A program made the position numbers and the translations under genes. This document shows positions 33,936 through 45,670 of a stretch of 64,000 nucleotides of DNA, piece by piece. The stretch's first letter is position 1. Each line of letters starts with the position of its first letter. The stretch covers positions 1,285,501-1,349,500 of the forward strand of contig NZ_CP015614.1 of assembly GCF_000635915.2 (NCBI RefSeq). Reading direction: 5' to 3'. This DNA comes from Brevundimonas naejangsanensis. Its GTDB lineage: Bacteria; Pseudomonadota; Alphaproteobacteria; Caulobacterales; Caulobacteraceae. Below the pieces are notes generated by a model. The model was not told the origin of the DNA. It made no database searches and saw only the letters and a list, made by a program, of their open reading frames with translations.

Positions 33936-34661
33936 TCAGGCTTTCTGGGCCCAGAGCAGAAACTCGACGTTGCCGTCGCCGCCGGTGATGGGACTGTCGG
34001 CGACCTCGCGCACGGTCCAGCCGCATTCCTCCAGCCAGTCGCGCACCCGGGCCACGGCTGCGGCGTGGGCCTCGGGGTCCTTGACCACGCCCTTCTTGCC
34101 GACCGCCCTGGGGCCCTCCGCCTCGAATTGAGGCTTCACCAAGGTGATCAGGTCCGCCTCCGGCGCCGCTAGTTCGAGGGCAGCAGGCAGCACCTTTAAC
34201 AGACTGATGAAGCTGGCGTCGCAGACGATCAGGGACGGCGCCTCGGTGATGAGCTCAGGCGTCAGGTCGCGGGCGTCGGTCTTTTCCAGATTGATCACGC
34301 GGGGATCGTCGGCGACCGAGGGATGCAGTTGCCCCGTGCCGACGTCCACGGCGAAGATCCGGGCCGCGCCGCGATCCAGACAAACCTCGGTGAAGCCGCC
34401 AGTCGAGGCGCCGACATCCAGAACAACACGCCCATCGACCGCCACCGGCCACAGGTCCAGCGCCCGCTCCAGCTTCAGCGCACCGCGCCCGACCCAGCGA
34501 TGGGCGGCCTCGGCCTCGATGAACGCGTCCTCCGCGACCTTTTCCGACGGCTTTGCGATCATGCGGCCGTCGGCTTTCACCAACCCGGCCTCGATGGCGG
34601 CGCGGGCGCGGGCGCGGCTGTCGAAGACGCCCCGCGCGACGAGCAGTTGGTCGATCCTCAT
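33936..34661 (-). CDS. tlyA: TlyA-family rRNA 2'-O-methyltransferase
   Basis: The 241-residue protein has an N-terminal S4 RNA-binding domain (MRIDQLLVARGVFDSRARARAAIEAGLV) and an FtsJ-like methyltransferase domain with VVLDVGASTGGFTEVCLDRGA, the Asp in FAVDVGTGQLHP, the Lys in LVKPQFEAE and the Glu in GNVEFLLW. This is the K-D-K-E catalytic set of ribose methyltransferases. TlyA methylates cytidine 2'-hydroxyls in 16S and/or 23S rRNA; some homologues were annotated as haemolysins. It lies 5 bases after valS on the same strand, so the two are probably co-transcribed. Confidence 0.93.
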   Translation of the reverse strand: MRIDQLLVARGVFDSRARARAAIEAGLVKADGRMIAKPSEKVAEDAFIEAEAAHRWVGRGALKLERALDLWPVAVDGRVVLDVGASTGGFTEVCLDRGAARIFAVDVGTGQLHPSVADDPRVINLEKTDARDLTPELITEAPSLIVCDASFISLLKVLPAALELAAPEADLITLVKPQFEAEGPRAVGKKGVVKDPEAHAAAVARVRDWLEECGWTVREVADSPITGGDGNVEFLLWAQKA

Positions 34662-34666
34662 GCCCT

Positions 34667-37414
34667 TTACAGGGCTTCCAGCCGCTTCAACGCGGCCTGC
34701 AGGCGGGCCTTGCCCTCCTCCGCTTCGGCCAGCTTGGCGCGCTGCTCCTCGACCACTTCGGCGGCGGCGCGGGCGACGAAGTTCGGGTTGCCCAGCTTCT
34801 TGTTCACATGGCCGATGTCGCTGTCGAAGGCGGCGATTTCTTTCTCGAGGCGCGCGCGCTCGGCGGCCAGATCGATGATCCCGGCCAGCGACAGGGCGAC
34901 TGTCGCCCCGCCCGAGACGAAGGTCACGGCCCCGGCCGGCGCGGCCTCGGCCACGGCGACCTCGGACACGCGGCCCAGCGTCAGGATCGAGTCGCGGTGG
35001 CGCGCGATGCGCTCAGCCGTGGCTGCGTCCGGCGCAACGAAGGCCAGCGGCGGCTTGGCCGACGGCGGCACGTTCATCTCGGCCCGCAAGGCGCGGATTT
35101 CGCCGATCAGGTCGACCAGCCAGCCGATCTCGGCCTCAGCGCCGGCATCGACGAAGGCGTCCGGCAGCACCGGCCAGGTTTCGCCCATCAGCAGGCCGTC
35201 GCGGGCGGGGCCTTCCTTGCCCAGTTCCGCCCACAGCTCCTCGGTGATGTAGGGCATGACCGGGTGCAGCAGCTTCAGCGTCTGGTCGATGGTCCAGGCC
35301 GTCATGGCGCGAGTCTCGGCCTTGGCGGCTTCGTCCGAGCCGTTGAACACCGGCTTGGCCAGTTCCAGATACCAATCGCAGAACACGTTCCAGATGAAGC
35401 GGTACAGGGCGCCCGCCGCATCGTCGAAACGCCCGCCCTCGATGGCGTCCGATACCTGGCGCTCGGCCTTGGTCAGTTCGCCGCGAATCCAGCGGTTGAT
35501 CGTCTGCTGCACGCCGGCGGGGTCGAAGCCCTCGACACGGCGCGCCTCGTTCATCTGGCTGAAGCGAGCCGCGTTCCACAGTTTGGTGCCGAAATTGCGA
35601 TAACCTTCAATGCGCTGCTTCGACAACTTGATGTCGCGCGTGCCCGACAGAATCGCCATCGTAAAGCGCAGCGGATCGGCGCCCAGTTCGTCGATGATGT
35701 TCAGCGGGTCGATGACGTTGCCCTTGGACTTCGACATCTTCTGGCCCTTCTCGTCGCGGACCAGACCGTTGATGATGACGCGCTTGAAGGGGACTTCGCC
35801 GTCCATGAAATGCAGGCCCATCATCATCATCCGGGCGACCCAGAAGAAGATGATGTCCGCCGCCGTGACCAGGTCGCTGGTCGGATAGAAGCGCTGCAGA
35901 TCCTCGGTCTTTTCCGGCCAGCCCATCGTCGAGAAGGGCCACAGGGCGGACGAGAACCAGGTGTCCAGAACGTCCTCGTCCTGGGTCAGCACGACCTCGG
36001 AATCATAGTCGGACAGCGCCTGCTCGCGGGCGTCCTCTTCCGTCTCGGCGACATAGATTTCGCCGTTCGGGCCGTACCAAGCCGGGATGCGGTGCCCCCA
36101 CCACAGCTGGCGCGAGATGCACCACGGCTCGATGTTGCGCAGCCATTCGAAATAGATTTTCTCGTAGGACTTCGGCTCGAACACGGTCGCGCCGTCCTCG
36201 ACCGCCTTCAGGGCGGGCTGGGCCATGACCTTGGCGTCGACGTACCACTGGTCCGTCATCCACGGCTCGATGACGACGCCTGAGCGGTCGCCGTGCGGGA
36301 CCATGTGCTTGGTCTTCTCGATCTCGCGCAGCCAGCCTTCTTCCTCGGCGCGGGCGACGATAGCCTTGCGCGCAGCGAAGCGGTCCATGCCCTCGTACTC
36401 GGCGGGCACGTCCGGCGTGTCGGCGGCGGTGATGCGACCGAAGGCGTCCATGACGTTCAGGGCTTCAAGTCCTGCACGCTTTCCGACCCCGAAGTCGTTG
36501 AAATCGTGTGCAGGCGTGATCTTCACCGCGCCCGAGCCCTTGGTCGGATCGGCGTAGTCGTCGGCGACGATCGGCACGCGACGGCCGGTGATCGGCAGGG
36601 TCACGAACTTGCCCACCAGACCCTTGTAGCGCTCATCCTCCGGGTGAACGGCCACGCCGGTGTCGCCCAGCATGGTCTCCGGTCGGGTCGTCGCCACGAC
36701 GATGAAGCCGCGCGTCTCGAACTCGGTCGCCTTGCCGTCCTCGTCGAAGGCGACCGGGTGCTGATAGGTCACGCCGTCGGCCAGCGGATAGGCGAAGTGC
36801 CAATAGGCGCCGTCGACCTCCTTCTGCTCGACCTCGAGATCCGAGATGGCCGTCTGGAAGTGCGGGTCCCAGTTCACCAGACGCTTGTCGCGATAGATCA
36901 GGCCGTCCTTGTGCAACTGCACGAAAACCTTGCGGACGGCGGCGTTCAGCCCTTCGTCCAGGGTGAAGCGTTCGCGGCTCCAGTCGCACGACGCGCCCAG
37001 GCGACGCAGCTGGCGCACGATGGTCCCGCCGGATTCGGCCTTCCATTCCCACACCTTCTCGATGAAGGCGTCGCGGCCCATGTCGCGCCGCCCCGGCGCG
37101 CGCTCAGCCGCCAGTTTGCGCTCGACCACCATCTGTGTGGCGATGCCCGCGTGGTCGGTGCCCGGCAGCCACAGCACGGCCTTGCCCTTCATGCGGTGAT
37201 AGCGGGCAAGGATGTCCTGCAGCGTGTTGTTCAGGGCGTGGCCGATATGCAGGCTGCCCGTTACGTTCGGCGGCGGAATGACGATCGAATAGGCGTCGGC
37301 GGCGCCGTCAGTGAGCTTTGCCGCGCGCGGGGCGAACAGGCCGCTGTCCTCCCACTGGGCGTAGATGCGCGGCTCGGCGGCCTTGGGTTCGAACGTCTTC
37401 TCAAGCATGGTCAT
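34667..37414 (-). CDS. valS: valyl-tRNA synthetase
   Basis: ValRS charges tRNA-Val. The 915-residue protein has the HIGH motif in PPPNVTGSLHIGHALN near residue 47, WLPGTDHAGIATQ after it, the editing domain in the middle, and KMSKSKGNVIDP near residue 555. The anticodon-binding domain and a C-terminal coiled-coil (about 850-915, LEKEIAAFDSDIGHVNKKLGN) are complete. The start is either Met1 at 37414 or the Met three codons on. tlyA follows 5 bases after the stop. Confidence 0.97.
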   Translation of the reverse strand: MTMLEKTFEPKAAEPRIYAQWEDSGLFAPRAAKLTDGAADAYSIVIPPPNVTGSLHIGHALNNTLQDILARYHRMKGKAVLWLPGTDHAGIATQMVVERKLAAERAPGRRDMGRDAFIEKVWEWKAESGGTIVRQLRRLGASCDWSRERFTLDEGLNAAVRKVFVQLHKDGLIYRDKRLVNWDPHFQTAISDLEVEQKEVDGAYWHFAYPLADGVTYQHPVAFDEDGKATEFETRGFIVVATTRPETMLGDTGVAVHPEDERYKGLVGKFVTLPITGRRVPIVADDYADPTKGSGAVKITPAHDFNDFGVGKRAGLEALNVMDAFGRITAADTPDVPAEYEGMDRFAARKAIVARAEEEGWLREIEKTKHMVPHGDRSGVVIEPWMTDQWYVDAKVMAQPALKAVEDGATVFEPKSYEKIYFEWLRNIEPWCISRQLWWGHRIPAWYGPNGEIYVAETEEDAREQALSDYDSEVVLTQDEDVLDTWFSSALWPFSTMGWPEKTEDLQRFYPTSDLVTAADIIFFWVARMMMMGLHFMDGEVPFKRVIINGLVRDEKGQKMSKSKGNVIDPLNIIDELGADPLRFTMAILSGTRDIKLSKQRIEGYRNFGTKLWNAARFSQMNEARRVEGFDPAGVQQTINRWIRGELTKAERQVSDAIEGGRFDDAAGALYRFIWNVFCDWYLELAKPVFNGSDEAAKAETRAMTAWTIDQTLKLLHPVMPYITEELWAELGKEGPARDGLLMGETWPVLPDAFVDAGAEAEIGWLVDLIGEIRALRAEMNVPPSAKPPLAFVAPDAATAERIARHRDSILTLGRVSEVAVAEAAPAGAVTFVSGGATVALSLAGIIDLAAERARLEKEIAAFDSDIGHVNKKLGNPNFVARAAAEVVEEQRAKLAEAEEGKARLQAALKRLEAL

Positions 37415-37478
37415 CTCGTTTCCCCGCGGCGCAGCGCGAATGCGCCGCCGATCGAGGCTGGAATTCTTCGGTAAAGCA

Positions 37479-37505
37479 AAGGGCGGCCCCGCCGGAACCG
37501 CCCTT
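37479..37505 (-). terminator. terminator after the restriction-modification gene
   Basis: On the minus strand AAGGGCGG pairs with CCGCCCTT (37498-37505 with 37479-37486) and is followed by TGCTTT. It lies 40 bases beyond the end of the restriction-modification gene and 65 bases before the valS start, which insulates the two. Confidence 0.75.
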
Positions 37506-37545
37506 AAGTGACTTAATGATCGTCGCAGCCCACGGCTAGGTCAAA

Positions 37546-40500
37546 TCAGAAGCCGCGCGCCGAGAACCAACCTTCTCCCGCGCGCTGAACCGACCCCACT
37601 GCGGCCAGGATCGCCAGCATCTGTTCCAAGCGATCCATCTTGCGGCGGCCATTCGGCCCGGCGAAACGGCTCGACAGTTCACCCAGCGACAGCGGCCCGT
37701 CCTCGAGCCGCAGAACATCCAGAACCTCTGCGGCCAGTTCTTCCGGAGCCTCTGGCAGGGGTTTAACATCGGCCACACGCGAGCGCGGCGCCTGCGCCTG
37801 CGCCGCGCGGCCCCGTCGCGCCGGCTTCACACGATCCTGCTGATAATCCGGACGCAGAAAGAGGACATGCCCCTTCCCCTCCTGATCGGCGCGAACCTTG
37901 TTCAGCTCCAGCAGAGCGGTCAGCGTATCCTCATCCGTCATCGCGGAGGGCCAGCCGTATGCCCGCTGGACCTCGGCGTCCAAGCGCCGGTGCAAGTGGT
38001 CAAGAACGCCGAAGCGAGGTGAATCTCGCCGATTGTAGAGTTCCGTCATCGTCAGCGAGCGATCCTGAACCATCAACTCATTTCGCAAGGCGTCGATCTC
38101 ATCTGCGATCACGCCGATCTCGTGCCCCACGGCGCCGTCCAGCGGAGGGAAAGGAAAGGCGTCGAAGCAAACCTTCTTGTTATAGACCGGACGATCTTCC
38201 AGACGCCCGCCCATCGCCAGCGCCCAAACGCCGTGCGCCCGCGAGGACAGCACGCCCAGAATGCGCGGATCATCCGACGCGACCGCCACCACCGTGTTGT
38301 CGGGCAGAACATCCGCATCCAGAAAGCGGAACCAGCGGTGCTTGGATTTCTCGACTGTGGCGATGTAGCGGGGCAGCCCGCGCAAGGCGTCGCGGAAGGC
38401 GCCTCGCGGCTCGCCGAACACCCACCATTTGTCGCGATAGGCAGCCCGACTGTTCCGGTCACGCTCGACCTTCACTGTGTCCGCCAGGCGCCGAAAAAGC
38501 TGTGGCCAGGAGCGCCGGACTTCGACCTCCTCCAGGCCGTACAGGTCGATCACCTTCACGCCTCGGGGGCTGGCGGCCAGATCGCGCCCGTTCCGATAGG
38601 CGCGGATCGGCGGCGCATCCACGCCATCGCGCGCCAGTTCGTCGGCCTCGGCTTCCGAGACGATAAAGCCCGCGCCGTGCAGCTTGACGCCCGGCGAACA
38701 CAGGAGTGCGTTCGCCCTCAATGGCTGCGCGAAGGACACCCCGCCGCCTATGGTCAGATCGGCGCCGATATCGCCGCGCTGTTCATCGAACTGAGGGACG
38801 ATCTCGCCCCCGGCATCCGGACGCTCCTCACGGATCGTCAGCCGACGCCCCTGTCCGTTCGGGCCTCCCCGCTCGGCCACCGTCATGGCGATGCGCACCT
38901 CAGCGCCGCGCTCCTCGCGCTTGCTCCAGGGATGGTCAGGAATGGCGAAGGTCAGCCGCATCGGCGGCTCACCGTTCAGATGATGCTCCAGCACGCGGCG
39001 CGAGAAATCCTGGGTGATGGAGTTGGTGGTGATGAAGCCGAACCGACGCAACTGGCTATTCGGCGCCGTCAGAATCTCAGCCGCCCGATCCCACCACGCC
39101 ATGACCAGGTCGGCCGAGCGGAACCGCCCCTGCCGCACCCGCCACAGGGCGTCGACATACCCGTCGCCCAGCTCCCGCCGCAGATTCTTGGCCGCAATAA
39201 AGGGCGGATTGCCGATGATGAAGTGCGCCACAGGCCATTGGGTCGGCTGGGGCTGACGATATTGCACGACCTCTGTTTCCTGGTTGAACCGCCACAGACT
39301 GATCGGGCGACCGCGCGCATCGCGACGCAGGTCTTCGCCCGCCGATACCAGCAGAGCGTCGGCCCGGATAATACGGTCGCGCCCCTGTCTTGGCGCCAGT
39401 AGGCCGGCAGCGGCCAGTTGGGACGGCGCCTCGCCGTTGCGGATGCGCCATTGCAGGTATCCGATCCACATAACGACCTCGGCGATCGAGGCCGCGTGAT
39501 CGGATTTCTCAATGCCCCAGAACTGGGCCGGGCTGATCTTGCGGCGCACAGCCCCGTCGGTCGTCTCGCCCCCGAGCCGCTGCAAGACGCTGAGGACCTC
39601 CCGCTCCAGGTCCTTCATCATGGTCATGGCGACATAGAGGAAGTTGCCTGTTCCGCAGGCGGGGTCCAGCACCCGGATCGCGCAGAGGCGCCGCTGGAAC
39701 CGCCGGACCGCCGCTCGAGCAGCCACGGCTTCGCCCCGCGCGTAATCGCTGACTGCACAGGCTCGCACCGCCTCCCAGTCCGCCCGCAGAGGTTCTATGA
39801 TCGTGGCATCCACCAGCCGCTGCACATAGGCTCTTGGCGTGTAATGCGCGCCGAGTTCGGTGCGGTCACCGGGTTCCAGCGCGCGCTCCAGAAAGCTTCC
39901 GAAAACAGCAGGCTCTACGGCCGACCAGTCGCAGGCAGCGGCGCGTATCAATACCTCCAGATCAGCCTCGCTGAGCGGCAGCGCCACCTCCTCGCGGAAC
40001 AGGCCGCTGCCGAATGCCGGCACATCCTGACGCAAAGCGGCGCAGTGGCCTCCGCGCGCCAGATTGCGGAATACGGTCGCCGCGCTCAGGTGAAAGCGAG
40101 CCGCATTTCCGCGATAGCTTTCCAGCAACGTCAGAAAACCCTTGTGGCGGATCAGACCGACGCTGTCGGCGTACATCGCCAGAATGCACTGCATCACGAA
40201 CATGAAGATGCGGCGATCCGTGATCGGCTGAAACGCCTGCGATGGATCCTGCAACGCCCGATCCCGCATTGAACGAACTAATTGCCCAAGCAGGCCCGAA
40301 ATCTCGTGCGTCGCCGCGTTCACCGGGCGTTGCGGATCAAGGCTGTGCGGGTCGTCCCATACCCGTCGCAGACGTTCCCTGATCGACGGATCACGCAAAT
40401 CCGTCAGATCGATGCGGCTGCTCTTCACATCTGGAAACGGCGCATAGCCCCTCCCCGCCCGCTCGAAGTCAGCCCACAGGTGAATGGCCGCGCCGACATC

Positions 40501-40929
40501 GACCATCATCAAAAACGGCGGACATTCCGGCAGGGCCGCCGCATAGTTTTCGGCTTGAGCGTGCGCCTTGCCCATCAAGCGATTCAAGGCCTCCACGCCG
40601 CCTTTCGGCGCCTTTCGTCCCGGGCCATTCAACAAGGCCGCCAACTGACGCAGGTCCATATCCTCGCCCGTAGCCTGTTGGGGCGACAGCTTGAGCTCCA
40701 TCACGAAAGAACCGTGCTTGAAGCAGTCGATGGATTTGTTGCTGATGCGCCCCTCGCCGAGAGGGAATTTTACCGTGCGCTCGAAACAGTAGTCACGGTC
40801 CCCAACCGCCTGCTGCCCCGGCGCCGCGACGCCCAGGATGGCACAGAGTTCGATGATGAAGCTCTGGCCGTTCGCCCTTTCGCTGATCGTCGCTTCGCTC
40901 CAGCGCGCAATAAAAGCCTCGACGTCCAT
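37546..40929 (-). CDS. MmeI-like single-chain restriction-modification enzyme (type IIL)
   Basis: The 1127-residue protein starts at 40929 behind GGGAGGGAC. Residues 1-150 form an N-terminal nuclease: Asp68, then nine residues, Glu78-Leu-Lys80, the D-x9-E-x-K arrangement of MmeI. A helical spacer follows to about 370. The amino-methyltransferase core is about 380-660, with motif I DPACGTGNF (from Asp422) and motif IV NPPF (574-577). Residues 680-900 include the target-recognition region, and the last 65 residues look like a winged helix (DGPLSLGELSSRFAG). In this class one chain cuts at a fixed distance from, and methylates adenine in, an asymmetric site, so no separate partner is needed. It sits between housekeeping genes with its own terminator, as expected of an acquired defence gene. 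Confidence 0.88.
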   Translation of the reverse strand: MDVEAFIARWSEATISERANGQSFIIELCAILGVAAPGQQAVGDRDYCFERTVKFPLGEGRISNKSIDCFKHGSFVMELKLSPQQATGEDMDLRQLAALLNGPGRKAPKGGVEALNRLMGKAHAQAENYAAALPECPPFLMMVDVGAAIHLWADFERAGRGYAPFPDVKSSRIDLTDLRDPSIRERLRRVWDDPHSLDPQRPVNAATHEISGLLGQLVRSMRDRALQDPSQAFQPITDRRIFMFVMQCILAMYADSVGLIRHKGFLTLLESYRGNAARFHLSAATVFRNLARGGHCAALRQDVPAFGSGLFREEVALPLSEADLEVLIRAAACDWSAVEPAVFGSFLERALEPGDRTELGAHYTPRAYVQRLVDATIIEPLRADWEAVRACAVSDYARGEAVAARAAVRRFQRRLCAIRVLDPACGTGNFLYVAMTMMKDLEREVLSVLQRLGGETTDGAVRRKISPAQFWGIEKSDHAASIAEVVMWIGYLQWRIRNGEAPSQLAAAGLLAPRQGRDRIIRADALLVSAGEDLRRDARGRPISLWRFNQETEVVQYRQPQPTQWPVAHFIIGNPPFIAAKNLRRELGDGYVDALWRVRQGRFRSADLVMAWWDRAAEILTAPNSQLRRFGFITTNSITQDFSRRVLEHHLNGEPPMRLTFAIPDHPWSKREERGAEVRIAMTVAERGGPNGQGRRLTIREERPDAGGEIVPQFDEQRGDIGADLTIGGGVSFAQPLRANALLCSPGVKLHGAGFIVSEAEADELARDGVDAPPIRAYRNGRDLAASPRGVKVIDLYGLEEVEVRRSWPQLFRRLADTVKVERDRNSRAAYRDKWWVFGEPRGAFRDALRGLPRYIATVEKSKHRWFRFLDADVLPDNTVVAVASDDPRILGVLSSRAHGVWALAMGGRLEDRPVYNKKVCFDAFPFPPLDGAVGHEIGVIADEIDALRNELMVQDRSLTMTELYNRRDSPRFGVLDHLHRRLDAEVQRAYGWPSAMTDEDTLTALLELNKVRADQEGKGHVLFLRPDYQQDRVKPARRGRAAQAQAPRSRVADVKPLPEAPEELAAEVLDVLRLEDGPLSLGELSSRFAGPNGRRKMDRLEQMLAILAAVGSVQRAGEGWFSARGF

Positions 40930-41091
40930 AGATTGTCCCTCCCACGAACACGACCTTAACGCGAGCATGTCAATTGTAACAACTTAACATTGTATTACAG
41001 GCGTGTTTGACCGTTCCGGCGGTCTGCCGGGGCTGAGGGCTGGAAAGATGATGGCTTTTGGGCTGCGGTTAGCGCCGCGTCGTCTTCGGCC

Positions 41092-42312
41092 TCAGGCCCG
41101 GGACGAGACTCCGGCCAGATAGCGGCTGTGAAGCAGGGGCTTGCCCAGCCAATAGGCCAGTTCGGCCGGGCGGCTGATGTCCCAGACGGCCAGATCGGCG
41201 GCCTTGCCCGCCTCCACCGTGCCGATCTCATCGTGCAACCCTAACGCGCGGGCTGCATTGCGCGTGGCGCCCGCCAGCGCCTCTTCCGGCGTCAGGCGGA
41301 ACTGGACGCAGGCCAAGTTGATCGCCGCCGTCATTGAGGCGACCGGCGAGGTGCCGGGGTTGCAGTCCGTCGCCACCGCCATGCGCGCGCCATGCTGGCG
41401 CAGCAGGGCGATCGGCGGGACCTGCGTCTCGCGCAGCATCAGGAAGGCGCCGGGCAGCAGCACCGCCACCACGCCCGCCTCGGCCATCGCCTTTACGCCC
41501 GCCTCGGTCGTGTGCTCGATATGGTCGGCGGACAGGGCGTGATAGCGGGCGGCCAGAGCCGCGCCGCCGCCATCCGACAGCTGGTCGGCGTGCAGCTTGA
41601 CCGGCAGGCCCAGTTCCTCAGCCTTGTCGAACAGGCGGCCGACCTCCTCGACCGAGAAGGCGATGGGTTCGCAATAGGCGTCCACCGCATCGACCAACCC
41701 CTCGGCGTGGGCGGCGGGCAGGATTTCACCCACAGCCTTGTCCACATAGGCGGCGCGGTCGGCCTTATGCTCCGGCGGCACGGCGTGAAGGCCAAGATAG
41801 GAGGTGCGCACCCGCACCCCTGCCTCGCGCCCGATGCGGCGGGCGACGCGCAGCATCTTCAGCTCGCTGTCGTGATCCAGACCATATCCGGACTTGATCT
41901 CGACCGTGGTGACGCCGGTGGCCTTGAGTCCCTCCAGCCGCGCCAGGGCCGAGGCGTAGAGCTGGTCCTCGCTCTCCTCGCGCGTGGCGCGCACGGACGA
42001 TACGATGCCGCCCCCGGCGCGCGCGATCTCCTCATAGGTCGCGCCCTCCAGCCGCCGCTCGAACTCGCCCGAGCGGTCGCCGCCGAAGACCAGATGGGTG
42101 TGGCAGTCGATTAGCCCAGGCGTGACCCAGCGCCCGCCCAGACGGTCGGTTTCCACAGCCTTGTGCACAGGCAGATCCGCGCGCGGCCCGACCCAGGCGA
42201 TGCGCCCGTCCTTGATCAGGATGGCGGCGTCCTCGATCGCGCCATAGGGCTCGCCGCCCTCGGTCATCGCGGCGACGTGGCAGTCGGTGATCAACAGGTC
42301 GGCGTCGATCAT
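41092..42312 (-). CDS. hutI: imidazolonepropionase
   Basis: HutI hydrolyses 4-imidazolone-5-propionate to formiminoglutamate, the third step of histidine breakdown. The 406-residue amidohydrolase has the metal motif [16 protein letters not shown] near residue 70, then [20 protein letters not shown], the ligand His in [10 protein letters not shown] and the Asp in [12 protein letters not shown]. Its start at 42312 overlaps the hutG stop by 4 bases, so hutC-hutG-hutI form a minus-strand operon. Confidence 0.96.
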   Translation of the reverse strand: MIDADLLITDCHVAAMTEGGEPYGAIEDAAILIKDGRIAWVGPRADLPVHKAVETDRLGGRWVTPGLIDCHTHLVFGGDRSGEFERRLEGATYEEIARAGGGIVSSVRATREESEDQLYASALARLEGLKATGVTTVEIKSGYGLDHDSELKMLRVARRIGREAGVRVRTSYLGLHAVPPEHKADRAAYVDKAVGEILPAAHAEGLVDAVDAYCEPIAFSVEEVGRLFDKAEELGLPVKLHADQLSDGGGAALAARYHALSADHIEHTTEAGVKAMAEAGVVAVLLPGAFLMLRETQVPPIALLRQHGARMAVATDCNPGTSPVASMTAAINLACVQFRLTPEEALAGATRNAARALGLHDEIGTVEAGKAADLAVWDISRPAELAYWLGKPLLHSRYLAGVSSRA

Positions 42313-43208
42313 CGCGCGGCCACTCCGCTGAGGATTTCACAGAACCAACGACCCGCCGTCAGGGAGCCGAGGTCGCCGACTTCCAGCGACGGGTCGTATT
42401 CGGTCAGGTCGACGGCGCGCACCTTGGCATGGGCGCCGATGGCGCGGGCGGCGTCGAAAAAGTCATGCACCGACACGCCGCCTGGCCGCGCGCCGGGGCT
42501 GGCAGGCCACTGGCTGCGGTCGATCACGTCGATGTCGAAATCGACGTAGATGACCTCGCACAGAGACGACAGGCGCTCCAGTTCCTCGACCACGATATTG
42601 GCCAGACCGCGCTGACGGCACTCGCGGGCGGTGCGGACGCTTATGCCGGCCGCCTCGGCCTTTTCGTGGGCGCGACGGGTATTGGCGAAGGGGGCGAGGC
42701 CCACTTGGCTGATGCGATGGCCGTCCATCCCGTCATCCAGCAGCGCCTGAATAGGATTGCCGTTGGTCAGGCCCTGATCCGTGTCGCGCAGGTCAAAATG
42801 GGCGTCGAGCGTCAGGACGCCGACGCGGTCGAGACCGAAAGCATGAGCGCTCGGCCGAGTGATGGCGTTGTTGCCCCCGACCAGAATGGTCAGGTCGCGA
42901 TGGGCCTGCGCCGCCACCGCGTCGCGCACCGGCTCGAAAGCATCGAAGGGCGAGACGGCCTTCAGCGCCACATCACCGGCGTCATGGACCAGCACGTCCA
43001 GCTCGAGCCCCGTTTCGACATCATAGGTCGACAGGCGCGGCAGCACGCCTCGCAGCGCCTTCGGCCCGAGATCACAGCGGCCTGGCGTCAGCGACCGCTC
43101 GTTCAGCGGCGCGCCTATCAGGGCGACGGGGGCGTCGGGATAATGGCCCACCAGATCGCCGACAGAACGCCACCCCAGGGCTTCAGAAGGTTGGCTCATC
43201 GGGGTCAT
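42309..43208 (-). CDS. hutG: formimidoylglutamase, arginase family
   Basis: This is the last step of the pathway: formiminoglutamate to glutamate and formamide. The 299-residue ureohydrolase has DAHFD at residues 135-139 and [18 protein letters not shown] for the second metal site. The first motif, normally GGDH, reads GGNN at 111-114, so the His that would bind manganese A is Asn114. The residue change may define a subfamily with one altered metal site. Its neighbours fix its role in histidine use. It overlaps both hutC and hutI by 4 bases. No hutF is in the cluster, which supports the direct one-step route. Confidence 0.88.
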   Translation of the reverse strand: MTPMSQPSEALGWRSVGDLVGHYPDAPVALIGAPLNERSLTPGRCDLGPKALRGVLPRLSTYDVETGLELDVLVHDAGDVALKAVSPFDAFEPVRDAVAAQAHRDLTILVGGNNAITRPSAHAFGLDRVGVLTLDAHFDLRDTDQGLTNGNPIQALLDDGMDGHRISQVGLAPFANTRRAHEKAEAAGISVRTARECRQRGLANIVVEELERLSSLCEVIYVDFDIDVIDRSQWPASPGARPGGVSVHDFFDAARAIGAHAKVRAVDLTEYDPSLEVGDLGSLTAGRWFCEILSGVAAR

Positions 43209-43903
43209 CCTTTGGTCGGAGAAAAGCGTGCGACCAGATCATAGGCCGCGCCGGGGAAGGTCTGCCACGCCCAGGTCACGCCCTGACCGTCGCGCCAGGT
43301 GCGGCGTTCCAGTCGCAGGCAGGCCGCGCCGTCGGCCAGACCCAGATGGGTCGCCGTCTCGGGGTCGGCGCCGACGGCGGAGATGCGATGCTCGGCCTCG
43401 GTCCAGGGCATGTGGGCCAGCAGCCAGCCGCCAGGCGGCTGGGCGGCGAAGTCGGCGGCCTCGGCCTCGGAGGCGGCGCTCAGCGAAATCAGGCGGCGCT
43501 CGAAGACGAAGGGCAGGTCGTCGGCCAGATGCAGGGTTTCCAACTCGATCACTCGCTCGCCCAGACCTTCGTCAGGGCGCGCCGGGCGGACGATGCGGCC
43601 CAGCAGGCGGTGGGCATAGGCCAGCCCCCTGCCCTCGACCTCGGACTGAATGTCGGGGATGGCGACCAGGGCGGAGGAATGCACCGGCGGATGGGCCACG
43701 ACCGTCCCGGCGCGGCGCCGCCGCACCACCAGAGCTCGCGCCGACAGGTCCGACATGGCGCGCGACACCGTCATCCGCGCGCAGCCGTATTCGGCCATCA
43801 GCTCGGCCTCGGTCGGGATGCGGAAACCGGGCCGCCACTCGCCCGAGGCGATGCGGCGCTCGATGTCGCCGGCGATCCGTCGATGAAGCGGCTCCTGATC
43901 CAT
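43205..43903 (-). CDS. hutC: GntR-family repressor of histidine utilisation
   Basis: The start at 43903 (MDQEPLHRRIAGDIERRIASGE) gives 232 residues. Residues 5-70 are the GntR winged helix (FRIPTEAELMAEYGCARMTVSRAM), and residues 85-230 are a UTRA ligand domain (RLERRTWRDGQGVTWAWQTFPG). HutC represses hut genes and is released by urocanate. It is the first gene of the minus-strand hut operon, so it is probably autoregulated through the palindrome at 43932, which lies between it and the divergent hutU. Confidence 0.94.
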   Translation of the reverse strand: MDQEPLHRRIAGDIERRIASGEWRPGFRIPTEAELMAEYGCARMTVSRAMSDLSARALVVRRRRAGTVVAHPPVHSSALVAIPDIQSEVEGRGLAYAHRLLGRIVRPARPDEGLGERVIELETLHLADDLPFVFERRLISLSAASEAEAADFAAQPPGGWLLAHMPWTEAEHRISAVGADPETATHLGLADGAACLRLERRTWRDGQGVTWAWQTFPGAAYDLVARFSPTKG

Positions 43904-43931
43904 GAATCGAAACTGCCCCTTGCACGCGATA

Positions 43932-43943
43932 ATGTCTAGACAT
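43932..43943. promoter_or_regulatory. candidate HutC operator
   Basis: ATGTCTAGACAT is a perfect 12-base palindrome 28 bases before the hutC start and 50 bases before the hutU start, in the shared divergent promoter region. GntR/HutC regulators bind short palindromes in such places. The inner sequence GTCTAGACATAA recurs at 62284-62295. Confidence 0.65.
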
Positions 43944-43992
43944 AACACTGAGCCCAACGCACGACGGCAGCCGACGCCGCATGGAGGATTCA

Positions 43993-45666
<1,674 letters not shown>

Positions 45667-45670
45667 AATC

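Noticed and set aside
34553-36283. Plus-strand open frame of 576 codons
   Set aside because: It is antisense to tlyA and valS, both of which show full family motifs.
40930-41091. Small antitoxin or controller gene beside the restriction-modification gene
   Set aside because: The 162 bases contain no frame with a helix-turn-helix pattern; only an AT-rich promoter-like stretch (about 40968-40999) is visible.
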